Assembly (NCBI GenBank): GCA_019614645.1
Contig: JABWDB010000016.1
Location: 6,343,501-6,407,500 of the forward strand
DNA length: 64,000 bases
Direction of reading: 5' to 3'
From: Stratiolaelaps scimitus
Taxonomy: Eukaryota > Arthropoda > Arachnida > Mesostigmata > Laelapidae
Shown: piece after piece, positions 35,610 through 47,949 of the stretch
Numbering within the stretch: the first letter of the stretch is position 1
Layout: each line of letters starts with the position of its first letter
Notes under the pieces: generated by a model
Told to the model about the DNA's origin: nothing
What the model saw: the letters and a program-made list of their open reading frames with translations, nothing else
Database searches by the model: none
Made by a program: the position numbers and the translations under genes

Positions 35610-36137
35610 TGCGTTGACGCGGCCTCACTGGAGGAAGACAACACTCCCTCACAACGGCAAAGGGGACAAGAGCAGAGGCTTCCCTCTTCCCTCGTGACCG
35701 ATGCGTTGCCCAGCGATGTTGCGTTTGACCTTGCGGAGTTCCGCCTGTCAGATCTGCCGCCATTGGAGGAGCGCATCGTTCCGTGGCAGTGACGCCAAGC
35801 AATACATCAGCGCGTCGTTGTTCATTCATCTTGATCGCGTTCGCGCCCCCGTGACAGAGATGACACGGGCCGCGGACGGAACTCGACAGCAGCAGCAGCA
35901 GCAGCAGGAGGAGGAGTTCAGCTGCCGTTCTAGGTTGGCACCGTTCTCGCTGCTGCAAAGCTTCTCACCCAGGGCGGGTGTAAGCCGCCTGCCCGAGTGG
36001 GAAAGGGGTTTGGGTATCTGGAGCGGTGGAAGATACCCGAGTGGATGGATCTGTCTGCAAGTCGCCTACGTGATCCGATCCACGTCGCATAGGATTGTAC
36101 AGATGTATGTTCTATGTCGAGGTCCCGCATGGAAGAG
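35610..36137 (+). CDS. GC-rich candidate exon(s) ending at a strong donor
   Basis: Three coding-like blocks follow each other in different registers. Block 1 (35610-35792) reads SSLVTDALPSDVAFDLAEFR and on to a Trp-Gln before TGA. Block 2 (the 35701-36137 frame) contains a Gln7-Glu3 run encoded by (CAG)7. Block 3 (35934-36092) contains GFGYLERWKIPEWMDLSASR. Block 2 ends at GAG|GTAAGC (donor at 36138). The changes of register imply unresolved short introns, indels or a pseudogene. A 170-codon minus-strand frame (35446-35958) competes. No family recognised. Confidence 0.25.
35887..35907 (+). repeat. (CAG)7 triplet repeat
   Basis: Seven perfect CAG units followed by GAGGAGGAG; read as Gln7-Glu3 in one + frame and Leu on the minus strand. 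Confidence 0.9.
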
Positions 36138-38687
36138 GTAAGCAAGCTTATTTTTTTTAGGGGAAATCGCTATAGAAGTTCGTTCAATCGGTATGCAGTA
36201 TTGATTGAATCAGTGACGTCTATCGAGACGTATGTATTTACGATTTTCATTTGATTTCTTTGTTTCGGAATGTATTTTTGATATACTTGGATAATGACGA
36301 TCTTCTCGGTGAGTTTTCCTCACCCGTAGCCAGTCAATGTTTAGGTGATTAGGATAAACTGGGGATCCCATGTTTGATAGATGTCATCAAGCATTTCACA
36401 TAAAACCATGTTGCAACCACGGTACGGGACTATAGTCATAGGAGACTTAAATTTGCGTTTTCCTGCTCGGCACTCTTCTCTCCAGTATCAGTTTCTCTGG
36501 TTGCCGGTCCGTTATATAATTCAAGAACTAACATCGTTCGCAGTCTCTGTCGGTATCCTCTTCTATACGAATCACATTCGGTAAAGGATTTTTCCAGAAC
36601 GCACAACCGCATGCTTCCCATGCACGATATCGCCCACCGCAGCGCTCACTACCATCGTGACCAGTCGTCTTTTCCTCCACGTGGACTATGGTTGGATGGA
36701 TAGGCGTGGCTCGGTTCATCAATCTTTTTTCTGTCCAGCCAGCCTTGAGTCAGCCATGTCGGAGTGTCCTGAAAAAAAGTCTCACTAGCTCCTCAGCGAG
36801 TCGTCCTGTTCCAGGTCGCAAGACGTCCTGCCAGGTTTGGTCTGTAAAAAATCGACGGAGCCAACAATTCTTTGAAGTGACCTTCTGTCTCGAGATAGTT
36901 GTACGCTGGCATGCGGAAAGAGAGAGGGGCTCAGGGAGCAGAGGTTGTCCACTTAAAATGAACTTCAGAGCTCTGGAAGCCGTGTTTTTTTTTGTGTTGG
37001 AATCGAAGGAAGGCGAGACCTGAGTCTACACTCCCAAGTCAAAGACGACATAGAGATAAAATTTATCGCATACCATATGTATGCAATGGGACATCTTTCA
37101 TATACAGCGTATGTGTATCGAACAATTTAACAGGTTCAGCACAGATCCATGAAACAGTAAGGTCAAACATTGAGCAGAATATGCTTATTGCTAAGCATAA
37201 GGAAAAAAATGGATGGATACATACAAGTAAATAAATGATCAACTAACGGCTGCATATATATTCTACAATTCGTGCCATACTCATCAGATATTGACCTAAA
37301 ATCAAAACCGAGTCATAAGCCTATCTTAACCAGGTTGTGACGTACGATTACGGTTGCTTCAGGAGTGACAGCACGTACGAATTTCTACATTGGGGAAGCT
37401 TCTTTGGATCACATTAACCAACCAACGTCTTCGTTTGCGCTATCCAGGAATTATAATACATTGTCATTCATTCCTATCAGTTCATGAATACCTCGGAGAA
37501 ATGCGGTTATTCGAACCTTTATATTGAGGGCGCCTGTCAAGCTTTTGTGTAGCGAGATCTTCCTCACAGAAGCTGTAATATCCCGCGATTGACACGTTTG
37601 TCGATGAGGCTTGCTGTCAGCTGTTGTGCGTGTCGATGTAAAAATCTTTTGTATTACGAACTCCACCCTATAGCTTTAGCAGCGGTTATTTCGTTATTAG
37701 ACGCAGGAACTGATGCTAACACTGTTGATGCAGCGACCGCATGAAATTCACACCGCGTCGTCGAACCCAACCCGTGACGAACGACTTTAATAACGAAAAA
37801 AATGTACGAGCTATACATACGTACAGCATGCCGCTGCACTCTACGAGCTTGTGTCCACTGAAAAATATGGTCAAGGTGGTCCACGTTGGTCCGCGACCAC
37901 GATATGGCAACACTATGTCTACATAACGTTGCTTTCGGCAGCCCAAGGTTTTTTCCGTAAAATGAGTGATCACGCTGTGGGCCGATAGGATACATACAAT
38001 GTTGCAGCTTATAACTGGCATTACTGATTATCTCGCATTAATACTATCGATGCTGTCAACGTTATTTCGTTTGGACGGTGTCATCTCACGCTATTTCGAT
38101 GACCGACGGAAGACCCACTGAAAGTCAAACCTGACGAGATCTGACGAGCGCAGTTGTGCTTTCTATGTTCAGAAGCAATCTGTATCCAGGGTGTGGAATA
38201 TACTTCCCTGCCAATATCTCTCTCTCTCTCTGTCCACGTCTCTACTGTTGTACCACAGTGTTCCAGATGGAATACTGTCCAACCATATCCACCATCTGTA
38301 GTGTCTTTATTTTTATATTCCGGAATCACTGTCAAACATGTATACACATAGTGTATATACAGGCATCCTGCGGGCAAATTTGGATTCCATTGACACTGTC
38401 ACTCAGAAGCGATGCAACGATTTGCTTCAGCACTAGTCTATCGACTGACTGAATAAAAATGTATTGGGGTTGTAGTCATGTATATGCGTGCAGTGCAAGT
38501 CGTCAAAAAATTACGACAGATACGAGACAAGATTCGACTCTGTACACAGTTATGGTGAGGTGGCGATTTTCCATGCAACCGTTCCGAGTCGATCCTATAT
38601 TTATCTCGGTGAGGTCGTCCCCTCTTCCTGTGTCATCATTTTGCGTCGGCTGCATAGCTGCTGCTGTTGCCGCTGGCCGTCGCCCGA

Positions 38688-38703
38688 GTGTGTGTGTGTG
38701 TGT
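38688..38703. repeat. (GT)8 microsatellite
   Basis: Uninterrupted GT units. Confidence 0.9.
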
Positions 38704-39632
38704 AGCACTCGCTAAGCGAGAGTCGCCAATTGCGTTGGTCATGGCGCAGCGGCCGCGGTCGTCGCCGTCGCTTAGGTCAGAGCCGCGCGGGGTCACGAGC
38801 AGTGATTATTTTTGGAGTCTCCACCCTCGATGACGCGATGCAATCAGACGACAAAGGCGTCTGATTCTGTAGCTCGAGAGACGGGTTAGGGCTCTGGGGT
38901 TCTGGATGAGCGGAAGGGGCGAGCTGCCGAGTGGGTACGTGTGCAAACGTTGCTGGGTAACGTCGAACTGGCACGTATTACTCTGCACCCCGCCAGACCG
39001 AATAATTGTCGGCGGTATTGCGGTCGCCCTGTTAGCACACACACTGTGATCTAATGTTCAGCAAGATGGCGATACAGCCGAAATTCCATGTACACATCGG
39101 CACTACTAGCAAACTACAAGAGTATACACACACTAGACATAGATCGATTATACAACAACTCTTCTGCAATGTATTTGAGTTGGACTTGAGAACATAAAAT
39201 AAGTGTGCTCGGCTCGAAATAAATACGGAGTGTACGATCCTTGAAGCAAAGCTGTTACAAAGCGGTGGTATCGAGACACTTCTGCCATGAAAGATCAGCA
39301 GGATGTTTGGTAAGAGAAAAATGGCTTCGAAGCACATATATATCTAAATATATATAACCAGAGATTTATAGCTAGGCTCGATCCGGACTACAAGATCGCC
39401 ATTGTTGAGATACCTGTAATGTTTGCGTGTAAGTCTCGACCATAGGGCATATACGCAGATTTTACAAATGGTTCGCAATGAGTCGTAACAATTACGTTGC
39501 TTCTGCTATGATACACAAACGTTAATGCAGTTCTTGGCATAGGTTTCTATTTGTATGTGCCCAATGGACAGTCCCGGTCAGTGCCCCAAGTCAAAATCGG
39601 TTTTCGGTTTAGTCAGTGAGAGTCTGATACTA

Positions 39633-39661
39633 CCAGGCAAATACCTCAGAGTGAGGCCTGG
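39633..39661. repeat. nested hairpin
   Basis: Outer arms CCAGG/CCTGG and inner arms CCTCA/TGAGG around a 3-base loop, with an unpaired CAAATA on one side. The word CCAGGCAAATACCTCA here is near-identical to CCAGGTAAATACCTTA at about 5505, perhaps remnants of one repeat. Confidence 0.5.
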
Positions 39662-40126
39662 CGTCCTTGCAGGATTTACCTTTAACCTCTTAAAAAAAAG
39701 CTCCTAGGCATAGGTGCAACACATACGCTGTGTCCCTTGGCCCCGCATGATCACCGTTGCCCGCAAAGCCTTGCTCGAAAATGTATTGCGTTATGTTTGT
39801 CTGCTCGTGAATGATTCACTGGGTTCGCTCACGGAATCAGCAAGGATCCATGAAATCAGCAATGCAATGGATACTTCGCTCACCATTCGAGGTCGGTGGC
39901 CACTTTCATGTAGTCATCCATGTGAGGTCGTCAAGATCGATCTTATGAGTAGCATGGGCGATGAAACAGCTTCAGAATGGCAGACGCCAGCAAGTCTTAA
40001 ATTGACGTCCCAGATAATGGATAATAATGGACATAATAGAGACATTAGACGACGGAGCATGGGGTAGACTAGCTGTTACCTCGATTCTTCGCTTAGATTA
40101 CGCGCCGCAGCATATTATCATATAAT

Positions 40127-40128
<2 letters not shown>

Positions 40129-40165
<37 letters not shown>
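40129..40165. repeat. (AT)18 microsatellite
   Basis: Uninterrupted AT units about 40 bp left of the MITE-like element. Confidence 0.95.
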
Positions 40166-40166
<1 letters not shown>

Positions 40167-40206
40167 GATTCTCTGATTCCACCATCTTGCTTAAATTAAA
40201 CCACAG

Positions 40207-40355
40207 CTTGTTAAAAGGTAGCCAGACGTGCGCTCACTTTGTCCCGTGCGGAGCGTTTTTTATTAGGTATAAAATAATGCTTTAATATATATATATATAT
40301 AATATAAAAAACGTTCCGACACAGTAGAGCGTACGTCTGGTTACCTTCTTACAAG
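40207..40355. mobile_element. MITE-like element with ~55-bp terminal inverted repeats
   Basis: The left end CTTGTTAAAAGGTAGCCAGA is matched by the inverted right end CTTGTAAGAAGGTAACCAGA. Similarity continues through ACGTxCGCTC, a diverged patch, then CGGAxCGTTTTTTA. In the outer 29 bp I count four mismatches. The centre is AT-rich with a TA run (40284-40300). There is no coding capacity. This is the anatomy of a non-autonomous DNA transposon or a foldback element. No clear target-site duplication, and the superfamily is unknown. A related word GTACGTCTGGTT recurs at 48239. Confidence 0.6.
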
Positions 40356-41420
40356 TTTACATTTTTACAAACGAACAGACATACATTACAAATGATGCAA
40401 GCCTGGTACAGACCCAGCAGAGGTCTTATGAGTAACGACGTTCAATCACCAGCAAAATGTCGGGAAACTTACCATGAACAACATTTAAGGCGTGAACACA
40501 TTGAGACCAAATCCTATCCGCGACGGCCAGTGCTGTGCTGTGCAGCATATCATTTGGACACAGAGGCACGCTCCAGAACATATATCTATATATAGAACTG
40601 TATATAATAGTACATATATGTATATATATACACGCTCAAACTCATCTGCATGATATTTCCCAACGGGTCAAGGGCGAGGATATAGCATGAAGGTAATCGA
40701 TTCCCAAAAGACTATAAAATAAACTCTGAGCTTCGATCGTACCGGGGCTGGATGACTGGCACTGTACTGCACAATACACACGGAGACGTTGAATATTGGG
40801 TGCATCGAACATGGGATTGCTTTCCGACGGGGTTGTTATCCGGAACAGATCAATCAGTCTCACAGGGCTTAGTACAGTACGTTGTAGAGATCATGCATGT
40901 CCTTGTAAATATCAGAATATGCGACTACTTTTCTGTTTCAGGATCTACGCGAAGAGAACGCGCTAGCAACAGCCCCCGTCTTTAGGAAGATCGAGTCAAC
41001 ACGTGGAACATACATGTCAATATGTTTATTATCATGTATGTTATTTGCGATATGAACATCACTGTTTTATGCAAATGTTATACAATATCTTAAATAAATG
41101 CGTTATTCTATTGTATTTGACAAACGATATAGTTTGCAATTATCACTTTCTCTCTTGTGGGTGATTCTTCAAAATTATCCTGATTATTTTGATGTCTTAG
41201 TCATTTGATGACAACGATGCAGCTGAGTAGCAGCATTCATGCTGGGTTATATATTAGAGGTTGAATGTTGGAAAATTTCAAGGGGGTACTATGTATTAAT
41301 ATATAGTTATACTAAGGCCTTGCACCTCATTCTTAATACTGACACGGCGCTAATTAGTGACTTTAGTAGTAGACTCTTTAGGTGTTAGTTATACGCGTTG
41401 ACCGAGAGATTAAATACCAG

Positions 41421-41438
41421 CCCCCCCCCCCCCCCCCC
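41421..41438. repeat. poly-C run (C18)
   Basis: Eighteen consecutive C; length likely to be unreliable in assembly. Confidence 0.9.
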
Positions 41439-42220
41439 ATAATCCCTAGAAATACCGACCTACTGTATGTTTGAATAAACGATATAAATACCAGCAAATT
41501 GTTTGCATGGCCAGTGAGTGCTGAGCATTATTGATCATATCGAATGGTGATATTGCCTTGGCTACAACGCACGGACGGACCTGATGCGATGACAGTGAGG
41601 GGTACGATACCATTTTGTAACGTCCTACGTAAGCGGCTGCACACACTATGCGTATTACTGACATGCATTATATGTCAATGATAACGATCTCCAATGGGGA
41701 CAATATTCACTCTCTGGGGGGCAGAGATGCGAGGATACTTGCGTAATCTATAAGTTGATTTATTTTGCCGGCTAGCTAGCAATCAACAATTAATCATTAG
41801 TGCCTTGTGTGTCAGCGAGTAGTAGGTCCATTCGCCAAATCCCACAGGTGGTCGTGATCAAGATTATCAGGACGGGGCAGGAACCTGCTGACCGTAGACA
41901 GCCACCCGTAGAGAAGAGTAACGGAAAAGCACTAGCATCTATCCTCACACTCTGGCTGGCCGGAGAAGAACTCCAGTCATTGAGGTCTATGAAGATCAGT
42001 TTAGACCACTATTTGAGACCCTTCCAGGGAGCGAGGTATCAATTTGGCACATTTTGGCTCAGCCCGAAGGCATCTCAGCCTCTGCGTGTAGATGGTGAAT
42101 GGATTCGACTGTTCCATATAGACGTCAATTCGGGTCTGCTCTCGTAACCTACGATGGAAATATTTTGACTGTTATTGCTACCGGAAAACCATTTGCAATA
42201 ACGAACAAAACATTTTGAGA

Positions 42221-42254
42221 ATTGTTGAAGCGGATTGTTGAATTGTTGAAGCGG
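42221..42254 (+). repeat. 13-bp direct repeat
   Basis: ATTGTTGAAGCGG occurs twice with a partial copy (ATTGTTGA) between. Confidence 0.8.
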
Positions 42255-44439
42255 CGGACACACGTTGGAGTTGTGTGTAAACTTACCAAACATGTGGAAC
42301 GGTTATATGTTGAAATATTTTGCGTTGTGCTGTGCGAGAGTTCATCGTAAATGAAATGAAACAGTTATCAGGGGAGCTTTAGCGCGTAGATCTGGAAAAG
42401 TTGGGCGGCTTTCCAAGTGTTGTTTCTTGGAAGTAACGAAGGAAGCGATGAACGAATTCCGGACACAACTGACCCAGTTGTGGTTAACAGCGAAGCAGAG
42501 GGCGATAATTAGCTAACTAGTATAATTGAATAAATGCTTTAGTTAGCCGAGACGGCGAGAGCAAGCGATTCCCTCATTTGAATGTATCATTCTCTCCAAT
42601 TGAATCAATTGCGAGACAACGAAGCCCCTGTCGGATCAGTAAGCAAGCGTAAAATAATAATTGGTAGTGGGTAGTATTACTCGGGTGTTGTTCCACGACC
42701 GTGTCGAATTTCATCGTTGGTTCACATGGATTTCCACTCAAAACGAGAGACAGACTCATCCACGTGTGGGACACTGCGGTGCGTCGGTTGCTTTATTTAT
42801 AACATAATTTCTTTAGCACTTTAGCATAACCCTATGTATATACTGAAGAACTGTGTTCGTTCCGTACTGGCCCGGTTATGTGATTTATTTTAATAGGACG
42901 CAGCCTTGCTTATTTCACTTGTCGTTGTTAGCCTATCTGCACGGCGTCCGTCAGCTCGTGCTTTGAGCTATAGAGGCAAAAGAAAGTGTCGTTTTTACTT
43001 GAATTGTTCTGAATATAGAAGCTATTCGTTTCCCAGCATCATTTGGCGTCACAGTTCTCCATGGCATGCGTTTTAAGACTCACAATTGCCCGACTGCTAC
43101 CCCCACATAATTTGAGCTGACTGTATATTCTGCTATAGACAGACTATCAGATAATGAGGGCTACATTGTGATATGTACAGGAGATAAGACGGAGATATGA
43201 CATGAGGCCGGGAACGCCTTAGATGCCATACCACTGAGAAACTAATAAAATATAAACAACCAATACGGAAGCAATGCTGTGTTGAGAAATTTTAAAGTAG
43301 ACCATTGCTTACGTGGGAGCTCTTCCACATATTTTGAAATTGCACGAACAAAGAAATGAGTTTCTACAGATCCTTGTAAATGTTAACTTTTATTGTATCA
43401 ACGTGATACAAGCAATCATAACAATCTATGTAGTCAACTATTAGTAACAAAATAATTTCTCACTTGTTCCTTAGGTTACCAATTTGACGAACATTCAATG
43501 AACATTCAAGTGCAGAATGTCAGAGAGGAACTTTTCCGGATGTATAATATATACAAGGGGTATAGGGGTAATACACCTGTGCCTGTACAGGCTTATAGAA
43601 AGAGTATCAGGTTTGTGCATGGTAACTAATCTCCTGGCGTTCCTAAGCTAAATAAGGTTCGGTAGGAAAAAGCAGGGTGAAATAGCGACGAGGACCAAAT
43701 CCAAGGATTGTGCACGGTAGGGTAGCAAGTAAATAACTTGAGGGTATCAGCATTGGATCCTCTGAAGGGAAGGCTCTCATCGGATTCTTATTTGGGGGTT
43801 CGTTTGGGAACTCTCTAAATGCATGACTATACCCTCGGACATTAAAGCTTACCCCTGCCGAATTTAACATCCATAATGTACTTCAAGTAGCGCTTAAAAT
43901 GCAGGTTGTTTTTGTAGCCGAATAGTACTGGCTGGTGTTTAGTTGATTAGTTAATTTGATTCAAGAATATCGTTATTAAAGTCAAAGGAGGCACGGTAAA
44001 TAATTTTGGCTCAGTACAAAGCAAATTTGGTGTATCGCAGGGCCATACAGTATCGTGGCCCACGTAACCTTGTATAGAATGCTGTCTGAATTGGCTTATT
44101 ACACGAGCACAATGCATTGCAACAAACGGGGTAGTTGTCAGGTATAGAGAGATTATTTAAGCGATCAGTTTTCCCTCCTTTTTATAATTTTGGGGGTAAG
44201 CTTTGTATCTCTATCACTAACAACGAAGAGGCCAGCATCCAGTTTTGCCTTCAAAGGATTATACTACTACAGATCTGCCTTTCTGTGAAGATCCATTATG
44301 CTTGTCATTCTTCAAATGTGGTAACCGTATATCACAGCAGAATAGCCTGTGGTCATACAAGTACTTTGTATAGTGTGATGTAAAAGTTAGGTGAATTTAA
44401 AACGAACTATTTGAATAGAGCATTACAGCCACTTTCCAA

Positions 44440-45666
44440 CAGAGATAGTCATTCCATTTACTTTGCTGTCATACATAGGCAGGCTACTTTACAAACTAAC
44501 ATGCTATGGTTGACTCAATCGAAAGCCTTTGTGAAAGCGAAATAAACAGAAGCGAATTATTCCTTCCTGTTTAGACGAGGTCCCTAGTCATGCGCCATGC
44601 GCTCAATTATGTTTTTTTAAGAACGATACACTCGATAAGATTCCTGTGCGATCGGCCTGCAATTATCTACCTCAGCCTATACCCCCTTCTTAAAAACAGG
44701 TGAGACCATAGATTCACGACGCGATAGATCCACGCAAGAAATTCAACGTGGTACTATACCATGATCATCAAAATATCTCTGGAAGGTGTCCTTTAAAGGT
44801 TCAAAGACGTGTACAGATAGCCGTTTGTAGAAGTATAGGTCGATTTCATCGGGGTTTGTACTACATTTGGGTGGAAATGTAGAGATCTTTACAACAATGC
44901 TTGCCTGCGTAATAACCAGCGGGGGTACATTGCGCGAGCAATACCTCACACTTTCCATACCAATGCTTGGATCAGCTCCAGGACGAACCAAGACAGATGA
45001 GAAGATGTTAGAGAGAAGCTCAGCCATTTCGGCATCAGCAGTAACCAAAGTTTCAGCTCCTTTCAGAGGAGATTTCTGTCCGCGGACTCTTTTGTCAGCA
45101 TAAAGATAGAAGGACTTTGCATCTTTGAAAGAAATATTCGATTTTTTAACTACCCAGAGTCTCATAGATGCTTTACGAGTATTACCATCGAGTTTATCAT
45201 GTTTCAACCCCAAACTACGCCCGAAGGGTTCTTAATTGATTTTTTAGTTCTTATTCCACATGCTTCGCCGTGGAACAAAGGGGTCGAATTAGCATGTGGG
45301 TATAATCAGAGATACCTATCATAAAATTTGCCCCTGCGGTAAATTTGTCATTTTCATGCATACTGCGTCATATTTGATGCCCTCGACACCCACCTTAAAT
45401 ATAAACGTATCCGCAATGATAACCCGCCTACGAGCGTAGTAATGTAAGCCTGCTTTCGATATCGTTTCTCCGGAACTCGCCGTGCGGGACCGCAGTAGAA
45501 AAAGTAGCCCGAAACCGCCAGTTCTCGCCTTATTTGAATCCCATACCGTATTTCCGCTATTCTCAAGGAGTTGGTCAAACGTTTTTTTTGCGCCAACTCG
45601 TGACTTGTTTGCTTTCGCCTTCGTACCGTAGGTTGGGCTGAGTTGTAATTGGGAAAAATATTTCAA
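44440..45666 (-). mobile_element. degenerate LINE (Jockey/CR1-type) ORF2 relic: endonuclease end to RT start
   Basis: Read on the minus strand. 45666-45240 resembles the end of an apurinic endonuclease domain (a GGxxLL segment, then YDAVCMKMTNLPQGQ). 45213-44743 is an open 156-codon linker with the family pattern ETLVTADAEMAELLSNIFSS and a later GIVP. 44740-44440 then gives PVFKKG, a broken NYRPI-like stretch and FISLSQRLS / AFTKAFD-like remnants of RT motif A in shifting frames. These segments in this order are typical of non-LTR retrotransposons. Stops and frameshifts show it is dead. No 3' end or poly-A tail found. An 8-bp inverted repeat (CCACATGC/GCATGTGG) sits inside at about 45256-45300. 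Confidence 0.6.
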
Positions 45667-45678
45667 ATATTGATTTTG

Positions 45679-46110
45679 TTATTGCATGAGAGGCCATTGA
45701 GTGCATACTGTTTTGCCTGTGCCACTACCGGTGGGATTTGGCCCTCGGCCTTCGACGCCAAAGGCGAACAGAGAAGCCTCGATTAGACTTTCAGCTAGCG
45801 CCTGCCGCCGAAAGTTGTAGCTGCCCTGCTGGTGAAGATTTCGACGGAACCTTTTCTCAAGCTTTTCGTTTGCCTCTGCCAACGTTGGCACCTTTGATGG
45901 ATGAGCCGGATTTGATCAAGTCGGCTGCTGCTGCTGCTGCTGCTCCCCCAGAGTGGTACGCACTCTGGCCGTAGCGTGACGTGACTCCTGAGTCGAGCGA
46001 GCTTCTCGAGAGTTAGTTCTGACCGAGCTACAGGTGATATGGGCCACCAACGCATCGCGCATCACTTGATTAACATTGTATGGCTGGCCAGTATTTAAGG
46101 TGACCAACAT
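45679..46110 (-). other. minus-strand frames around a (GCT)7 repeat, unrecognised
   Basis: Three overlapping frames (64-86 codons) upstream of the LINE relic. One contains a Gln or Ser run from the triplet repeat at 45924-45944. They might be the element's 5' region or ORF1 remnants, but I see no zinc knuckle, esterase or endonuclease motif to support that. Confidence 0.15.
45924..45944. repeat. (GCT)7 triplet repeat
   Basis: Seven perfect units, read as Ala on the + strand and as Gln/Ser on the minus strand. Confidence 0.9.
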
Positions 46111-46119
46111 TGAAGAAGT

Positions 46120-47480
46120 TCCATTACTCGGGAAGTATCTCTGACGAAGTGAACTCTTTTGCTGCTAGTGACAACGAACTGATGACTAACCTCTTACTAT
46201 TTGGATTTCAGTCGGATAAAGCTCAACTTGCAACTTGCAACGCTTACTGTGTGCCTAGATCATTCGTAGAAGTGCGGTGATACTTGTCAACAGGAAACTC
46301 CTTCCATATATATATATATATCATCCGTTTGAATTGGGTAACACTTATCGAGTTTCTCTTATCTCTTGCGTAGGTTCGCAGCGTCGAAGAGCGTCGACGG
46401 AGTGCACGCCCTCAAGAAGAGAGTAAAAATGAGTGACAATGATTGTCATGCACCCAACATCTTTTGCCGCCTAGCTCGTAGATAGAATACTTTGACGTTT
46501 CTCAGCACTTTCGAGTATCAAAGTTCGACAATTCTGTACTCTATCATCTAGCTATGATCACTTGCGGCGGCGGCGGCGCCGCGATCCCCTTCTAAGCAGC
46601 TAAACTACACATTTTTAAGTTCACATTTTTCTGGCCAAACTAAGTGTCTGAGCCTGCGCTCCTGTTCGTCTTACGGCCGATCTACACCAGGACGCGCGTC
46701 AATCTTGTTTATCTCCTCCACACCACAGACAGGCCTCATATTCATCGTGTGTGATGTTGCTGTACTTGGCCCACATAGTATCATAGAGCATGTGGCATGT
46801 TTTACGCTCTAGTGTCAAAGGCGAATTACAGCAAACACCGTATACGACAGAAATAGTGTTAAACCATCTCTGAAAAAACTGAGTGAAAAGAGAACTCGCC
46901 GATCAAGCGATGTTTCGTCAGATATACAATAGCCTACGAACTTTTGTCCTATGAATCACACGATGGAGCGCGTTGGGGTGGTCCCCTAAAAGCCTTTTTT
47001 TATTTATGCCTAATTGGTTTCAAATAGATACCGCGGCTCTGTTGAGCCCAGCACGGTTCAAGGTTCGAGTGGACTACAAATTCGGCTTGAATTCCCAATA
47101 ATATCGAATTCTCGAAACGATCAAAATAGATACCGGAAATATAGCTAGCATTGCCTTATACGATTTTACGAGTCACACAATCGCCTACTACTCCGAGACG
47201 ATTTCGCTTGCAGAAGGACTATTTTGCATCATCGGAGGCGTGTTCCTTTGAGACCGCTTAGCCCTTCGACCTGATCTGGTGCCAATACAGGATAATTGTT
47301 GACCGTGGAAAGCAAAGGCCTTTGTTTTCATGTTGTGTCTTGTTCGCCACGTTGTGCTCACCTCAGCGGTAGCTGTAGCTATCTATAGTAAACGCAGAAC
47401 TCCACCTCACTTCGCCTTTCCATTTTCATTATTCCGTGATGGTACAGAATGATCAACCTTGTCCGGTAGTCACGTCAGCT
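46120..47480. other. no supportable gene
   Basis: A short (AT)8 run at 46306-46321; otherwise nothing recognisable. Confidence 0.35.
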
Positions 47481-47486
47481 GAATAG

Positions 47487-47753
47487 CAGACGATATATAA
47501 GCGATACCCACGCGTTTCTATCGACAAAAGAGGAAATTGCTCACTGAGAAACTACGCACTGCGTAGGCGAACGCACTCCAAGGTAGAACGAACGCCCTGC
47601 TGCCAAGCTGCCAACGGGGACGAAGTGATAATAGACAAGATGATCGCCTCCCTGGGAGCTTGCAGCAACCCTGAAAGGCATTGCGACCCCTCCCTTCCTT
47701 GCTCCCCCGCGACCTCACCGAGCCTAAGGGTTTCCCTCGACCCGCTGATGTAA
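47487..47753 (+). CDS. candidate exon, 88 codons, beside a TATA-like motif
   Basis: Open from 47487 to TAA 47751. The middle (QAANGDEVIIDKMIASLGAC) has strong purine-first codon use, followed by a Pro/Ser-rich tail with four Cys in all. The only ATG is at about 47639, giving a 37-residue peptide, so as a protein it would more likely be an internal or last exon. TATATAAG (47494-47501) at its 5' end could instead be a core promoter. A minus-strand frame (47518-47718) overlaps. Family unknown. Confidence 0.22.
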   Translation, partial: QTIYKRYPRVSIDKRGNCSLRNYALRRRTHSKVERTPCCQAANGDEVIIDKMIASLGACSNPERHCDPSLPCSPATSPSLRVSLDPLM

Positions 47754-47928
47754 GAAGGCTTCTTCTTGATGATCCGACCGGCTATTCATAGGCAGCACCT
47801 TGATACGGGTTGGGAAATGATGGCTCTGCACGGGTGGATCCCTGTCTTTTCGCCTCATAACGGCATCTGTAAGATTGGAAATGAGCGCTAGCACTTAGTG
47901 GGATTCAGCAAAGATGGAATTTTATTTT

Positions 47929-47949
47929 ATATATATATATATATATATG
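47929..47949. repeat. (AT)10 microsatellite
   Basis: Uninterrupted AT units. Confidence 0.9.

Larger units (their letters stand above)
36150..40120. other. no supportable gene
   Basis: Probably intron or intergenic. Contains TC (38217-38232) and GT (38688-38703) microsatellites. Frames of 110-125 codons at 36688, 37654 (minus) and 38459 show no domains. A nested hairpin at 39633-39661 is listed separately. Confidence 0.3.
40400..43640. other. no supportable gene
   Basis: A 51-codon minus-strand ATG frame (40567-40412) crosses a donor-like ATG|GTAAGTTT but is unrecognised. A 115-codon + frame (41800-42147) follows an acceptor-like CCAAATCCCACAG with no known domain. Poly-C and a small tandem repeat are listed separately. 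Confidence 0.3.

Noticed and set aside
45679..46110. gag-like or ORF1 protein upstream of the LINE relic
   Set aside because: No zinc knuckle or other ORF1 hallmark; the Gln/Ser run is a triplet repeat.
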